Source: an uncultured Collinsella sp.
GTDB lineage: Bacteria > Actinomycetota > Coriobacteriia > Coriobacteriales > Coriobacteriaceae
Assembly (NCBI GenBank): GCA_958436995.1
Contig: CAUBMI010000035.1
Span: 1-22,100 of the forward strand
Length of the DNA stretch: 22,100 nucleotides
Direction: 5' to 3'
This document shows, in pieces, positions 6,595-13,812 of the stretch. How positions within the stretch are numbered: the stretch's first letter is position 1; the number at the start of each line of letters is the position of its first letter. Both the position numbers and the translations under genes were made by a program. Below the pieces are notes generated by a model. It had not been told where the DNA came from. It was given only the letters and a program-made list of their open reading frames with translations, and did not search any database.

Positions 6595-7911
6595 ATGAAG
6601 AACGAAATGAGCAGAAGGCAGTTCCTGGGCTTTGCTGGTTCCGCGGCTGCGGTTCTTGGTCTGGGCCTCGTGGGCTGCGGTGGTTCTGCCGGCTCTGGCT
6701 CCTCTGCTTCTGGTGACGCTGCCGAGGTTTACTTCCTCCAGTTCAAGCCCGAGGTCGACAAGGAGTGGAAGGAGATCGCCAAGGCGTACAAGAAGGAGAA
6801 GGGCGTCGAGGTCAAGATCGTGACCGCCGCCTCCAACACCTACGAGGAGAAGCTCAAGTCCGAGATGTCCAAGAGCTCCGCTCCGACGCTGTTCCAGGTC
6901 AACGGCCCCACCGGCCTTAAGAACTGGAAGGACTACTGCGCCGATCTTTCCGACACCAAGCTCCGCGGCGAGCTCATCGACGACTCCCTGGCGCTGCAGT
7001 CCGACGGCAAGGATCTGGGTATCGACTGGGTTCAGGAGAGCTACGGCATCATTTACAACAAGGAGCTCCTCGAGAAGGCCGGCTACAAGGCCGAGGACAT
7101 CAACTCCTTCGACAAGCTGAAGGCTTGCGCCGATGACATCCAGGCCCGCAAGGACGAGCTCGGCGTTGACGGTGCCTTCACTTCCGCCGGTATGGATGAC
7201 TCCTCCAGCTGGCGCTACACCACCCACCTCGCCAACCTCCCGCTCTACTACGAGTTCGAGAAGGAGCACAACCAGGAGGACGACGAGATCAAGGGCGAGT
7301 ATCTCGACAACTTTAAGCAGATCTTCGACCTGTACATCACCGACTCCACCTGCGATCCTTCGCAGCTCGCCTCTAAGACCGGCGACGACGCCACCAACGA
7401 GTTCGCAACCGGTAAGGCCGTCTTCTATCAGAACGGCTCTTGGGCCTATGCCGACCTCACCAAGGCCGGTATGACCGATGACCAGCTCGGCATGCTGCCG
7501 ATCTACATCGGCGTCGACGGCGAGGAGAACCAGGGCCTGTGCTCCGGCGGCGAGAACTACTGGTGCGTTAGCTCCCAGGCTTCCGAGGATGCCCAGAAGG
7601 CCACCGAGGACTTCATGTATTGGTGCGTCACTTCTGACACCGCCACCAGCATCATCGCTGACAAGATGGGTCTGACCGCCCCGTTCAAGAGCGCTAAGGA
7701 GACCACCAACGTCTTCTCGCAGCAGGCCGTTGCTATGGCCAAGGACGGCAAGAAGACCGTTGCTTGGGACTTCGTTTACATCCCCTCTGAGGAGTGGAAG
7801 AAGAACCTCAAGCAGGCTCTGATCGCCTATGCTGCCGACAACAGCAAGTGGGACGGCGTCAAGAACGCCTTCGTGGATGGCTGGAAGACCGAGAAGGCTG
7901 CTTCCGAGTAA
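6595..7911 (+). CDS. Carbohydrate ABC transporter substrate-binding lipoprotein
   Basis: A 438-residue extracellular solute-binding protein, family 1 (maltose/oligosaccharide type). The N-terminus carries SRRQFLG, a twin-arginine-like motif (R7, R8), then a hydrophobic stretch and the lipobox LVGC (C28), followed by a Gly/Ser linker. It is therefore a membrane-anchored lipoprotein, perhaps exported by Tat. The body shows the class features (YGIIYNKELLEKAGY, AFTSAGMDDSSSW, FATGKAVFYQNGSWA). The codons are strongly biased to C-ending preferred codons, as in a highly expressed gene. The ATG at 6595 is chosen over a GTG at 6577 because AAAGGGTGG lies just before it. It is first in the operon with the two permeases. 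The substrate is not proven; malto-oligosaccharides are suggested by nearby glgP and malQ. Confidence 0.93.
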   Translation: MKNEMSRRQFLGFAGSAAAVLGLGLVGCGGSAGSGSSASGDAAEVYFLQFKPEVDKEWKEIAKAYKKEKGVEVKIVTAASNTYEEKLKSEMSKSSAPTLFQVNGPTGLKNWKDYCADLSDTKLRGELIDDSLALQSDGKDLGIDWVQESYGIIYNKELLEKAGYKAEDINSFDKLKACADDIQARKDELGVDGAFTSAGMDDSSSWRYTTHLANLPLYYEFEKEHNQEDDEIKGEYLDNFKQIFDLYITDSTCDPSQLASKTGDDATNEFATGKAVFYQNGSWAYADLTKAGMTDDQLGMLPIYIGVDGEENQGLCSGGENYWCVSSQASEDAQKATEDFMYWCVTSDTATSIIADKMGLTAPFKSAKETTNVFSQQAVAMAKDGKKTVAWDFVYIPSEEWKKNLKQALIAYAADNSKWDGVKNAFVDGWKTEKAASE

Positions 7912-7942
7912 GCAATTGCTGCCCAAGCTATCTGATTAGCGA

Positions 7943-7978
7943 CAGGGGGCGGGCAGACGTTGGTTTGCCCGCCCCCTG
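7943..7978 (+). other. Intercistronic hairpin between binding protein and permease genes
   Basis: Perfect 13-bp GC-rich arms (CAGGGGGCGGGCA and its complement) enclose a 10-base loop with no T-run after it. It lies in the 87-bp gap of the importer operon. The position recalls the E. coli malE-malF spacer, where such structures protect the upstream mRNA and leave more binding protein than permease. The role here is inferred. Confidence 0.7.
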
Positions 7979-7998
7979 CATATTGAAAGGACCCTTCT

Positions 7999-8853
7999 AT
8001 GGGCAAAGCACTCAAGCGCTGGTGGCCGCTCTTTATGCTGCCCACGTGCCTGGCGTTTATGATCGGGTTCGTGATTCCCTTTATCCAGGGCTTCTATCTC
8101 TCGTTCTGCCAGTTTATTACCATCAACAACGCGCATTTTGTCGGTATCGAGAACTATGTGCGCGCACTGTCCGATCCGCAGTTTGCCACGTCGTTCTTCT
8201 TTACCGTGGCGTTTGCCTTCCTGTCGACGGTGCTCATCAACGTGATTGCCCTCGCCATTGCGCAGGCGCTCACCCGCAAGGCACTCAAGGGCACCAACAT
8301 CTTCCGTACGATCTTCTTTATGCCTAACCTGATCGGCGGCATCGTGCTGGGCTACATTTGGCAGATTCTGATCAACTGCCTGCTCTCCAACGTGGGCGCC
8401 CAGCTCATTGCCCTTAACTCTGCTGCTGGCTTCTGGGGCCTTATCATCCTGACCCTGTGGCAGCAGGTCGGCTACATGATGATCATCTACATCGCCGGTC
8501 TGCAGTCCATTCCGTCCGACTACATCGAGGCCGCCAAGGTCGACGGTGCCACGGCATGGCAGACGTTTTGGAAGGTTAAGATCCCTAACCTGATGCCGAC
8601 GATTACCATCTGCCTGTTCCTGTCCATCACCAACGGCTTTAAGCTGTTCGATCAGAACCTCGCCCTTACCGGTGGTGCCCCCGCGCACTCCACCGAGATG
8701 CTCGCCCTGAACATCTACAACACGTTCTACTCGCGTGCCGGCATCGCATGGCAGGGCATTGGCCAGGCCAAGGCGGTTATCTTCTGCATCCTGGTCGTAG
8801 CCATCTCTATGATCCAGCTTAAGGCCACGAGGTCCAAGGAGGTGCAGCAGTAA
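7999..8853 (+). CDS. Carbohydrate ABC transporter permease (MalF/MsmF-like)
   Basis: A 284-residue inner-membrane permease with six predicted hydrophobic segments and a first segment in WWPLFMLPTCLAFMIGFVIP. The EAA loop that contacts the ATPase reads EAAKVDGATAWQTFWKVKIP (about residues 175-195), typical of the oligosaccharide CUT1 group. It lacks the large periplasmic insert of E. coli MalF, as is usual in Gram-positive homologues. AAAGGA precedes the ATG. Its stop codon overlaps the start of the next permease by one base (TAATG), so the two are translationally coupled and should form a heterodimer. Confidence 0.94.
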   Translation: MGKALKRWWPLFMLPTCLAFMIGFVIPFIQGFYLSFCQFITINNAHFVGIENYVRALSDPQFATSFFFTVAFAFLSTVLINVIALAIAQALTRKALKGTNIFRTIFFMPNLIGGIVLGYIWQILINCLLSNVGAQLIALNSAAGFWGLIILTLWQQVGYMMIIYIAGLQSIPSDYIEAAKVDGATAWQTFWKVKIPNLMPTITICLFLSITNGFKLFDQNLALTGGAPAHSTEMLALNIYNTFYSRAGIAWQGIGQAKAVIFCILVVAISMIQLKATRSKEVQQ

Positions 8854-9692
8854 TGAAACGCGATAAGGCTATCAACCGCGCGCTCTCGATCTTCTTTACG
8901 ATCCTGTCGCTCGCATGGATCTACCCCGTGTTCATGATTGCGCTCAATTCCTTTAAGAAAGCGACCGCAATCAGCACCACCACGGCGTTCGATCTGCTCA
9001 CGCCCGAGACGTTCAACGGCCTCGCAAACTACGTGCACGCTCTGAACGAGCAGGGCTTTGCCTCGGCGTTTATGTACTCGCTCATCATCACGGTCACGTC
9101 GGTCGTGCTGATTCTGGTGTGCTGCTCCATGTGCGCTTGGTACGTGGTGCGCGTCAACAGCAAGATCTCGAACTTCTTCTATTACCTGTTCGTCTTCTCG
9201 ATGGTCGTACCGTTCCAGATGCTCATGTTCACGCTGTCCAACCTCGCGGACCGCATCGGCTTTAACACGCCGTTTAACATCTGCTTCATCTACCTCGGTT
9301 TTGGCGCGGGCCTCGCGGTCTTTATGTTCGCCGGCTTCGTCAAGAACATCCCGCTCGAGATTGAGGAAGCGGCCATGATTGACGGCTGCAACCCGGTCCA
9401 GGTGTTCTTTAAGATCGTTCTCCCCATCATGAAGCCCACCTATCTTTCGGTCGGCATCCTCGAGACCATGTGGGTCTGGAACGACTACCTGCTGCCCTAC
9501 CTTACGCTCGACTCCACCAAGTACAAGACCATTCCTATTTTGATCCAGTACTTCCGCGGCGGCTATGGCCACGTCGAGCTCGGCCCCATGATGGCCTGCA
9601 TCATGATGGTCGTTGTCCCCATCGTCATCATGTACATCTTCTGCCAGAAGTACATCATCGACGGTGTGGTGGCAGGTGCCGTCAAGGGCTGA
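8853..9692 (+). CDS. Carbohydrate ABC transporter permease (MalG/MsmG-like)
   Basis: A 279-residue partner permease with six hydrophobic segments. The EAA loop reads EEAAMIDGCNPVQVFFKIVLPIMKP (about residues 170-195). The C-terminus ends in a short membrane helix (YIFCQKYIIDGVVAGAVKG), a feature conserved in MalG-type subunits. The ribosome-binding site AAGGAGGTG lies inside the end of the preceding permease gene, and the start codon overlaps its stop. Together with the lipoprotein and the downstream ATPase it makes a complete CUT1 importer. Confidence 0.94.
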   Translation: MKRDKAINRALSIFFTILSLAWIYPVFMIALNSFKKATAISTTTAFDLLTPETFNGLANYVHALNEQGFASAFMYSLIITVTSVVLILVCCSMCAWYVVRVNSKISNFFYYLFVFSMVVPFQMLMFTLSNLADRIGFNTPFNICFIYLGFGAGLAVFMFAGFVKNIPLEIEEAAMIDGCNPVQVFFKIVLPIMKPTYLSVGILETMWVWNDYLLPYLTLDSTKYKTIPILIQYFRGGYGHVELGPMMACIMMVVVPIVIMYIFCQKYIIDGVVAGAVKG

Positions 9693-9717
9693 TGCCGTAA
9701 CTGTTTTGCAAGTTTTG

Positions 9718-9742
9718 GCGGCGCCCCTCAGCGCGGCGCCGC
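9718..9742 (+). other. Small GC hairpin between permease and ATPase genes
   Basis: The arms GCGGCGCC (9718-9725) and GGCGCCGC (9735-9742) enclose nine bases, without a T-run. It is the second intercistronic stem in this operon and may set mRNA stability or translation of the ATPase gene. Confidence 0.5.
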
Positions 9743-9760
9743 GTATCGAAAGGTAGAGAC

Positions 9761-10960
9761 ATGGCCGAGATCGTTCTCAAACATGTTCAGAAGGTGTATC
9801 CCAACAACGAGTCAAAAAAGAAGGGCTTCTTTGGCAAAAAGAAGAAGACCGAGGAGAAGAAGCACAACCTCAAGGTTACCGAGGACGGCGTGCTCGCTGT
9901 AGAGGACTTCAACCTCACCGTTCACGACCAGGAGTTCATCGTCCTCGTTGGCCCCTCTGGCTGCGGTAAGTCCACGACGATGCGCATGGTCGCCGGCCTA
10001 GAGGACATCACCTCCGGCGACGTGCTCATCGACGGCAAGCGCGTCAACGACGTGGCGCCCAAGGACCGCGACATCGCCATGGTGTTCCAGAGCTACGCTC
10101 TGTACCCCAATATGACGGTGTACGAGAACATGGCGTTTACGCTTGAGCTCAAGAAGGTCCCCAAGGACGAGATCGACCGTAAGGTTCGCTCCGCTGCTGA
10201 GATCCTGGGTATTACCGAGTACCTCGACCGTAAGCCCAAGGCGCTCTCTGGCGGCCAGCGCCAGCGCGTCGCCATCGGCCGCGCCATCGTGCGTGACCCC
10301 AAGGTCTTCCTGATGGACGAGCCGCTGTCCAACCTGGATGCCAAGCTGCGTAACCAGATGCGCGCCGAGCTCATTAAGCTGCGTCACGAGATCAAGGGCA
10401 CCTTCATCTACGTTACCCACGACCAGACCGAGGCTATGACCCTCGGCGACCGCATCGTGGTCATGAAGGACGGCGTCGTCCAGCAGATCGCCACGCCGCA
10501 GGAGGTCTTCAACCATCCCGCGAACATCTTCGTCGCCGGCTTCATCGGCGTGCCGCAGATGAACTTCTTCGATGCCCAGCTGGTGCGCTCGGGCAACGGC
10601 TTTACTGTCAAGACCGAGGATATGAACGTGGCGCTCGCCCCGGAGACTTGCGCTCAGCTTGCCCTCAACTGGGACGGCGGCGACGTGAAGGAGATTACGG
10701 CCGGCGTGCGCCCCGAGCAGATCCTGCTTGCCGACAAGGGCGAGGAGGGTGCGCTCCAGGGCACCGTCGAGGTGACCGAGCTCATGGGCTCGACCGAGCA
10801 TGTCCACGTGACCGCTCCCGACGGCCAGTTTGTCCTGATTATCCCCGTCGTCGACCTCGAGGCCAAGGGCGCGCTCAAGGCTGGCGACCCCATCTGGTTC
10901 AAGTTCGAGAAGAACGCGACTCATCTCTTCGATAAGGTGTCTGGCAAGAACCTTATCTAG
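9761..10960 (+). CDS. Carbohydrate ABC transporter ATP-binding protein (MalK/MsmK/UgpC family)
   Basis: A 399-residue cytoplasmic ATPase. Walker A is GPSGCGKST (64-72), and the Q-loop (VFQSYALYP), signature LSGGQRQR, Walker B VFLMDEP and switch VTHDQTEAM all follow in order. The C-terminal 130 residues form the TOBE/MOP-like regulatory domain found in MalK-type subunits (AGVRPEQILL, TELMGSTEHVHV). Residues about 18-38 are a Lys-rich insert (SKKKGFFGKKKKTEEKKHN) placed between the first strands, which is not usual in this family. AAAGG precedes the ATG. In Gram-positives such ATPases often serve several sugar importers, but this one is next to its permeases and is followed by a terminator. Confidence 0.94.
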   Translation: MAEIVLKHVQKVYPNNESKKKGFFGKKKKTEEKKHNLKVTEDGVLAVEDFNLTVHDQEFIVLVGPSGCGKSTTMRMVAGLEDITSGDVLIDGKRVNDVAPKDRDIAMVFQSYALYPNMTVYENMAFTLELKKVPKDEIDRKVRSAAEILGITEYLDRKPKALSGGQRQRVAIGRAIVRDPKVFLMDEPLSNLDAKLRNQMRAELIKLRHEIKGTFIYVTHDQTEAMTLGDRIVVMKDGVVQQIATPQEVFNHPANIFVAGFIGVPQMNFFDAQLVRSGNGFTVKTEDMNVALAPETCAQLALNWDGGDVKEITAGVRPEQILLADKGEEGALQGTVEVTELMGSTEHVHVTAPDGQFVLIIPVVDLEAKGALKAGDPIWFKFEKNATHLFDKVSGKNLI

Positions 10961-11028
10961 GCCCGGTGCATCCAGGCCCTCCCTTTGGGCGACTGCGGCT
11001 TTGCCATCCTTTTGCCGCGGTCACATAT

Positions 11029-11075
11029 AAGGCTCCCCTCCCGTCCACTGGGCGAGAGGGGAGCCTTTCTTTGTG
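11029..11075 (+). terminator. Terminator of the ABC importer operon
   Basis: The arms AAGGCTCCCCTC (11029-11040) and GAGGGGAGCCTT (11056-11067) are fully complementary and are followed by TCTTTGT. It lies 68 bp after the ATPase stop codon. Confidence 0.85.
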
Positions 11076-11100
11076 TTGGGGCTTTCCGTCTGTCAGTTTG

Positions 11101-11316
11101 TCTTGATCTGTAACAGGTAGGGCCGATTTCGGACGTTAGATGTTACAGATCGAGACGGTTCCGCTGAGCTAACCATTTCATCTAAATCTGTAACACCAAA
11201 GGCGAATTACACCTGCTAGATGTTACAGATTGAGATAAACCCAAGGGGAGGGGCCGGTATGTCTCAATCTGTAACGGCTGGGACCGTTTTGGTTGAGTAA
11301 TTGCTACGGATCGAGA
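11101..11316. repeat. Array of three 45-55 bp palindromes, about 80-bp period
   Basis: Three units lie at 11101-11155, 11181-11235 and 11262-11316. Each begins with an ATCTGTAACA-like arm and ends with its complement TGTTACAGAT, exactly 45 bp from end to end (11106-11150, 11186-11230, 11267-11311). The arms extend to 15 bp with one mismatch in units 1 and 2, while unit 3 has decayed arms. The middles share the outline AGGGCCGATT / AAGGCGAATT / GGGACCGTTT. Separators are 25-26 bp and unrelated. The array fills the gap between the convergent ABC operon and glgP, and no coding sequence is seen. It may be a mobile palindromic repeat or a binding array, and I do not recognise it. Confidence 0.75.
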
Positions 11317-11354
11317 TTGTTTGGCCGAGTCGGATCACAGGGTAACGTGCGGGC

Positions 11355-11389
11355 ACAAAAAACGGAGCCGTGTTGCCACGACTCCGTTT
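11355..11389 (-). terminator. glgP terminator
   Basis: On the minus strand a 13-bp stem (11389-11377 with 11372-11360, one mismatch) and loop GCAA are followed by a run of six T (11362-11357). It starts 28 bp after the glgP stop codon. Confidence 0.85.
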
Positions 11390-11416
11390 CTCAAGAGGAT
11401 GGGTAAGGGGAATGAG

Positions 11417-13684
11417 CTAGCTCAGGTGCCAGATCTCGTCGTTGTACTGGGAGATCGTACGGTCGGACGAGAAGGTGCCGGCGTTGGCGATATTGATGAG
11501 CGCCTTGCGCATCCAGGCGTCCTGGTCCTCGTAGTCGGCCAGCACGCGCTCCTTGGTCTGGATGTACTCCTCAATGTCGAGCAGGGCCATAAACCAGTCC
11601 TTGCCCTTAATGTCGTCGTGCAGGCGCTGCAGGCGCTCGGCGTTGCCGGTTGCCATAAAGGCCGGGTTGGTGATGAAGTCCACCAGCAGTTTAATTCCGG
11701 GCTTGCGGTAGAGCGCACTGGCGTTGTAGGTGCCGTCGGCGTAGAGCTGCTCGACCTGTTTGGACGAGGCACCAAAGGTATAGATGTTCTCGTCGCCCAC
11801 GAGCTCGGCAATCTCCACGTTGGCACCGTCGAGCGTGCACAGGGTTAGGGCGCCGTTGAGCATGAACTTCATGTTGGAGGTGCCGCTCGCCTCCTTGGAG
11901 GCCAGGCTGATCTGCTCGGAGATGTCAGCGGCGGGGATCACGCGCTCGGCGGCGGTGACGTTGTAGTTCTCGATCATGACAACCTGCAGGTAGGGAGCCA
12001 CGTCGGGGTCGTTTGCAATCCACTGCGACAGCGTCAGGATCAGATGGATGATGTCCTGCGCGATAGTGTAGGCAGGCGCCGCCTTGCCGCCAAAGATGAT
12101 GGTGACGGGGTGCTTAGGCCTGTTGCCGTTCTTGATATCGATGTACTTCCAGATGATGTAGAGCGCGAGCATCTGCTGACGCTTGTACTCGTGGATGCGC
12201 TTGACCTGGACGTCGATGATGGCGTTGGAGGGAATGGTCACGCCCTGCTCGAGCGCCATGAACTGGCGCATGATGGCCTTGGCCTCGACCTTGGTGGCGG
12301 CCAGGCGCTCAAGAACGTCCTTGTCGTCGGCGAACTTGGCGAGTTTGCTCAGATCGCCGGTGCTGCGCCAGTCGGTGCCGATCACATCGTCGAGCAGGCT
12401 GGCGAGCGCGGGGTTGGCTCCATGGATCCAGCGGCGGAAGGTGATGCCGTTGGTCTTGTTGGAGAACTTCTCGGGATAGATCTCGTAGAACGGATGAAGC
12501 TCGGTGTCCTCCAGGATCTTGGTGTGGAGGGCGGCTACGCCATTGATGGAGAAGCCAAAGTGGATGTCCATGTGGGCCATGTGGACGGTGTCGTATTCGT
12601 CGATGACGGCGACGCGCGGGTCATCGTGCTCGGCCTTCGCGATCTCATCGAGCTTGACGATAATGTCGGCGATGGCAGGGGAGACCTTCTGCAGGCTGAC
12701 GAGCGGCCACTTCTCGAGCGCCTCGGCAAGAATCGTGTGGTTAGTGTAGGCGACCATGGAGCGTACGATGGTCACGGCCTCGTCAAACTCGATGCCATGC
12801 TCGGTGGTGAGCAAGCGAATGAGCTCGGGGATGACCATGGTGGGGTGCGTGTCGTTAATTTGGACCACGGCGTAGTCGGCCAGATCGTGCAAGTTGCTGC
12901 CGCGCTCGATGGCCTCGTCGATGAGGAGCTGGGCGGCGTTGCTCACCATGAAGTATTCCTGGTAGATGCGAAGCAGGCGGCCCTGCTCGTCGGAATCGTC
13001 GGGGTAGAGGAACAAGGTGAGGTTTTTGGCGATCTCGGTCTTGTCGAAGTCGATGGAGCTGCCGGGGACCAGGCCGTCGTCGACGCTCGCCAGGTCGAAC
13101 AGGCGCAGACGGTTCTTGGTGGGCTGGCCGTAACCGGGCACGTCGATGTTGACGAGCTTGGAGGTAACGGCAAAATCGCCGAACTCGACGGTGTAGGAGC
13201 GGTCGTCGTCGACTAGGATGTCCTGCTCACCGAGCCACTCGTCGGGGACGGCCTTCTGCTGGTTGTCGACAAAGCGCTGACGGAACAGGCCGTAATGGTA
13301 GTTGAGGCCCACGCCGTCGCCGGTAAGGCCCAGCGTGGCGATGGAATCCAAGAAACACGCGGCCAGACGGCCCAGGCCGCCGTTGCCGAGCGACGGCTCG
13401 ACCTCAAACTCCTCGATCTTGTTGAGGTCGTGGCCGGCGGCGACGAGCTGGTCCTTAACCTCGTCATAGATGCCGAGGTCGATCATATTGTTGATGAGCA
13501 GCTTGCCGATCAAAAACTCGGCAGAGATGTAGTAGAGCTTTTTCTTGCCGTTGTTGAGCGGACAGGCGGCAGAGCGCTCCTGCACGAGCTTGACCAGCAG
13601 CTTATAAATACGACGGTCATCGAGCTGCTCGAGCGAGGTTCCAAAGGACTGCTCGGCAAGAGCCGCAAGATTGATACGGGGCAT
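11417..13684 (-). CDS. glgP: Glycogen/maltodextrin (alpha-glucan) phosphorylase, GT35
   Basis: A 755-residue PLP-dependent enzyme that releases glucose-1-phosphate from alpha-1,4-glucans or maltodextrins. The PLP lysine is K606 in EASGTSNMKFMLNGALTLCT. Other family blocks are EPSLGNGGLGRLAACFLDS, GLNYHYGLF, INDTHPTMVIPELIR, TNHTILAEALEKW and VQVKRIHEYKRQ. It is somewhat shorter than the about 800-residue enterobacterial enzymes, mainly at the N-terminus. The start at 13684 (MPRINLAAL) is fixed by AGGAGGAAAC before it. An in-frame extension further upstream has no family similarity. It lies 129 bp downstream of malQ on the same strand with a terminator-like hairpin between, and close to a sugar ABC importer, so maltodextrin use (a malP role) is at least as likely as glycogen breakdown. 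Confidence 0.94.
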   Translation of the reverse strand: MPRINLAALAEQSFGTSLEQLDDRRIYKLLVKLVQERSAACPLNNGKKKLYYISAEFLIGKLLINNMIDLGIYDEVKDQLVAAGHDLNKIEEFEVEPSLGNGGLGRLAACFLDSIATLGLTGDGVGLNYHYGLFRQRFVDNQQKAVPDEWLGEQDILVDDDRSYTVEFGDFAVTSKLVNIDVPGYGQPTKNRLRLFDLASVDDGLVPGSSIDFDKTEIAKNLTLFLYPDDSDEQGRLLRIYQEYFMVSNAAQLLIDEAIERGSNLHDLADYAVVQINDTHPTMVIPELIRLLTTEHGIEFDEAVTIVRSMVAYTNHTILAEALEKWPLVSLQKVSPAIADIIVKLDEIAKAEHDDPRVAVIDEYDTVHMAHMDIHFGFSINGVAALHTKILEDTELHPFYEIYPEKFSNKTNGITFRRWIHGANPALASLLDDVIGTDWRSTGDLSKLAKFADDKDVLERLAATKVEAKAIMRQFMALEQGVTIPSNAIIDVQVKRIHEYKRQQMLALYIIWKYIDIKNGNRPKHPVTIIFGGKAAPAYTIAQDIIHLILTLSQWIANDPDVAPYLQVVMIENYNVTAAERVIPAADISEQISLASKEASGTSNMKFMLNGALTLCTLDGANVEIAELVGDENIYTFGASSKQVEQLYADGTYNASALYRKPGIKLLVDFITNPAFMATGNAERLQRLHDDIKGKDWFMALLDIEEYIQTKERVLADYEDQDAWMRKALINIANAGTFSSDRTISQYNDEIWHLS

Positions 13685-13720
13685 GTTTCCTCCTGTGGTG
13701 AGTCGACTACATGTCAGAAA

Positions 13721-13765
13721 TTCAAAAGAATCCCGCGCGAGGGGATTGGGGTGGCCTCGCGCGGG
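13721..13765 (-). terminator. Terminator or attenuator between malQ and glgP
   Basis: The 11-bp perfect arms CCCGCGCGAGG (13765-13755 read on the minus strand, and 13742-13732) enclose a 12-base loop and are followed by ATTCTTTTGAA. The stem is strong but the T-run is interrupted, so partial read-through into glgP is plausible. I see no clear separate glgP promoter in the short space left. Confidence 0.65.
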
Positions 13766-13812
13766 TAAGCAAGCGCGTCCGCACGGTGGGGAGGGGTCGG
13801 GCGCGGTAGCTC

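Noticed and set aside
6487..7926. 479-codon antisense frame under the ABC binding-protein gene
   Set aside because: It is a mirror of a gene with extreme codon bias (GAC/GAG/CTC), giving a Leu/Val/Gly-rich antisense translation with no recognisable domain.
11101..11316. Possible CRISPR array
   Set aside because: Only three units, each internally palindromic over 45-55 bp with diverged centres, and no cas genes nearby. It fits a palindromic repeat family better.
12044..13216. Long antisense frame under glgP (also 13816-15285 under malQ, 15449-16699 over galE, 20809-21927 under xfp)
   Set aside because: Each lies fully opposite a well-supported enzyme gene and has the typical GC-rich antisense composition without motifs or ribosome-binding sites.
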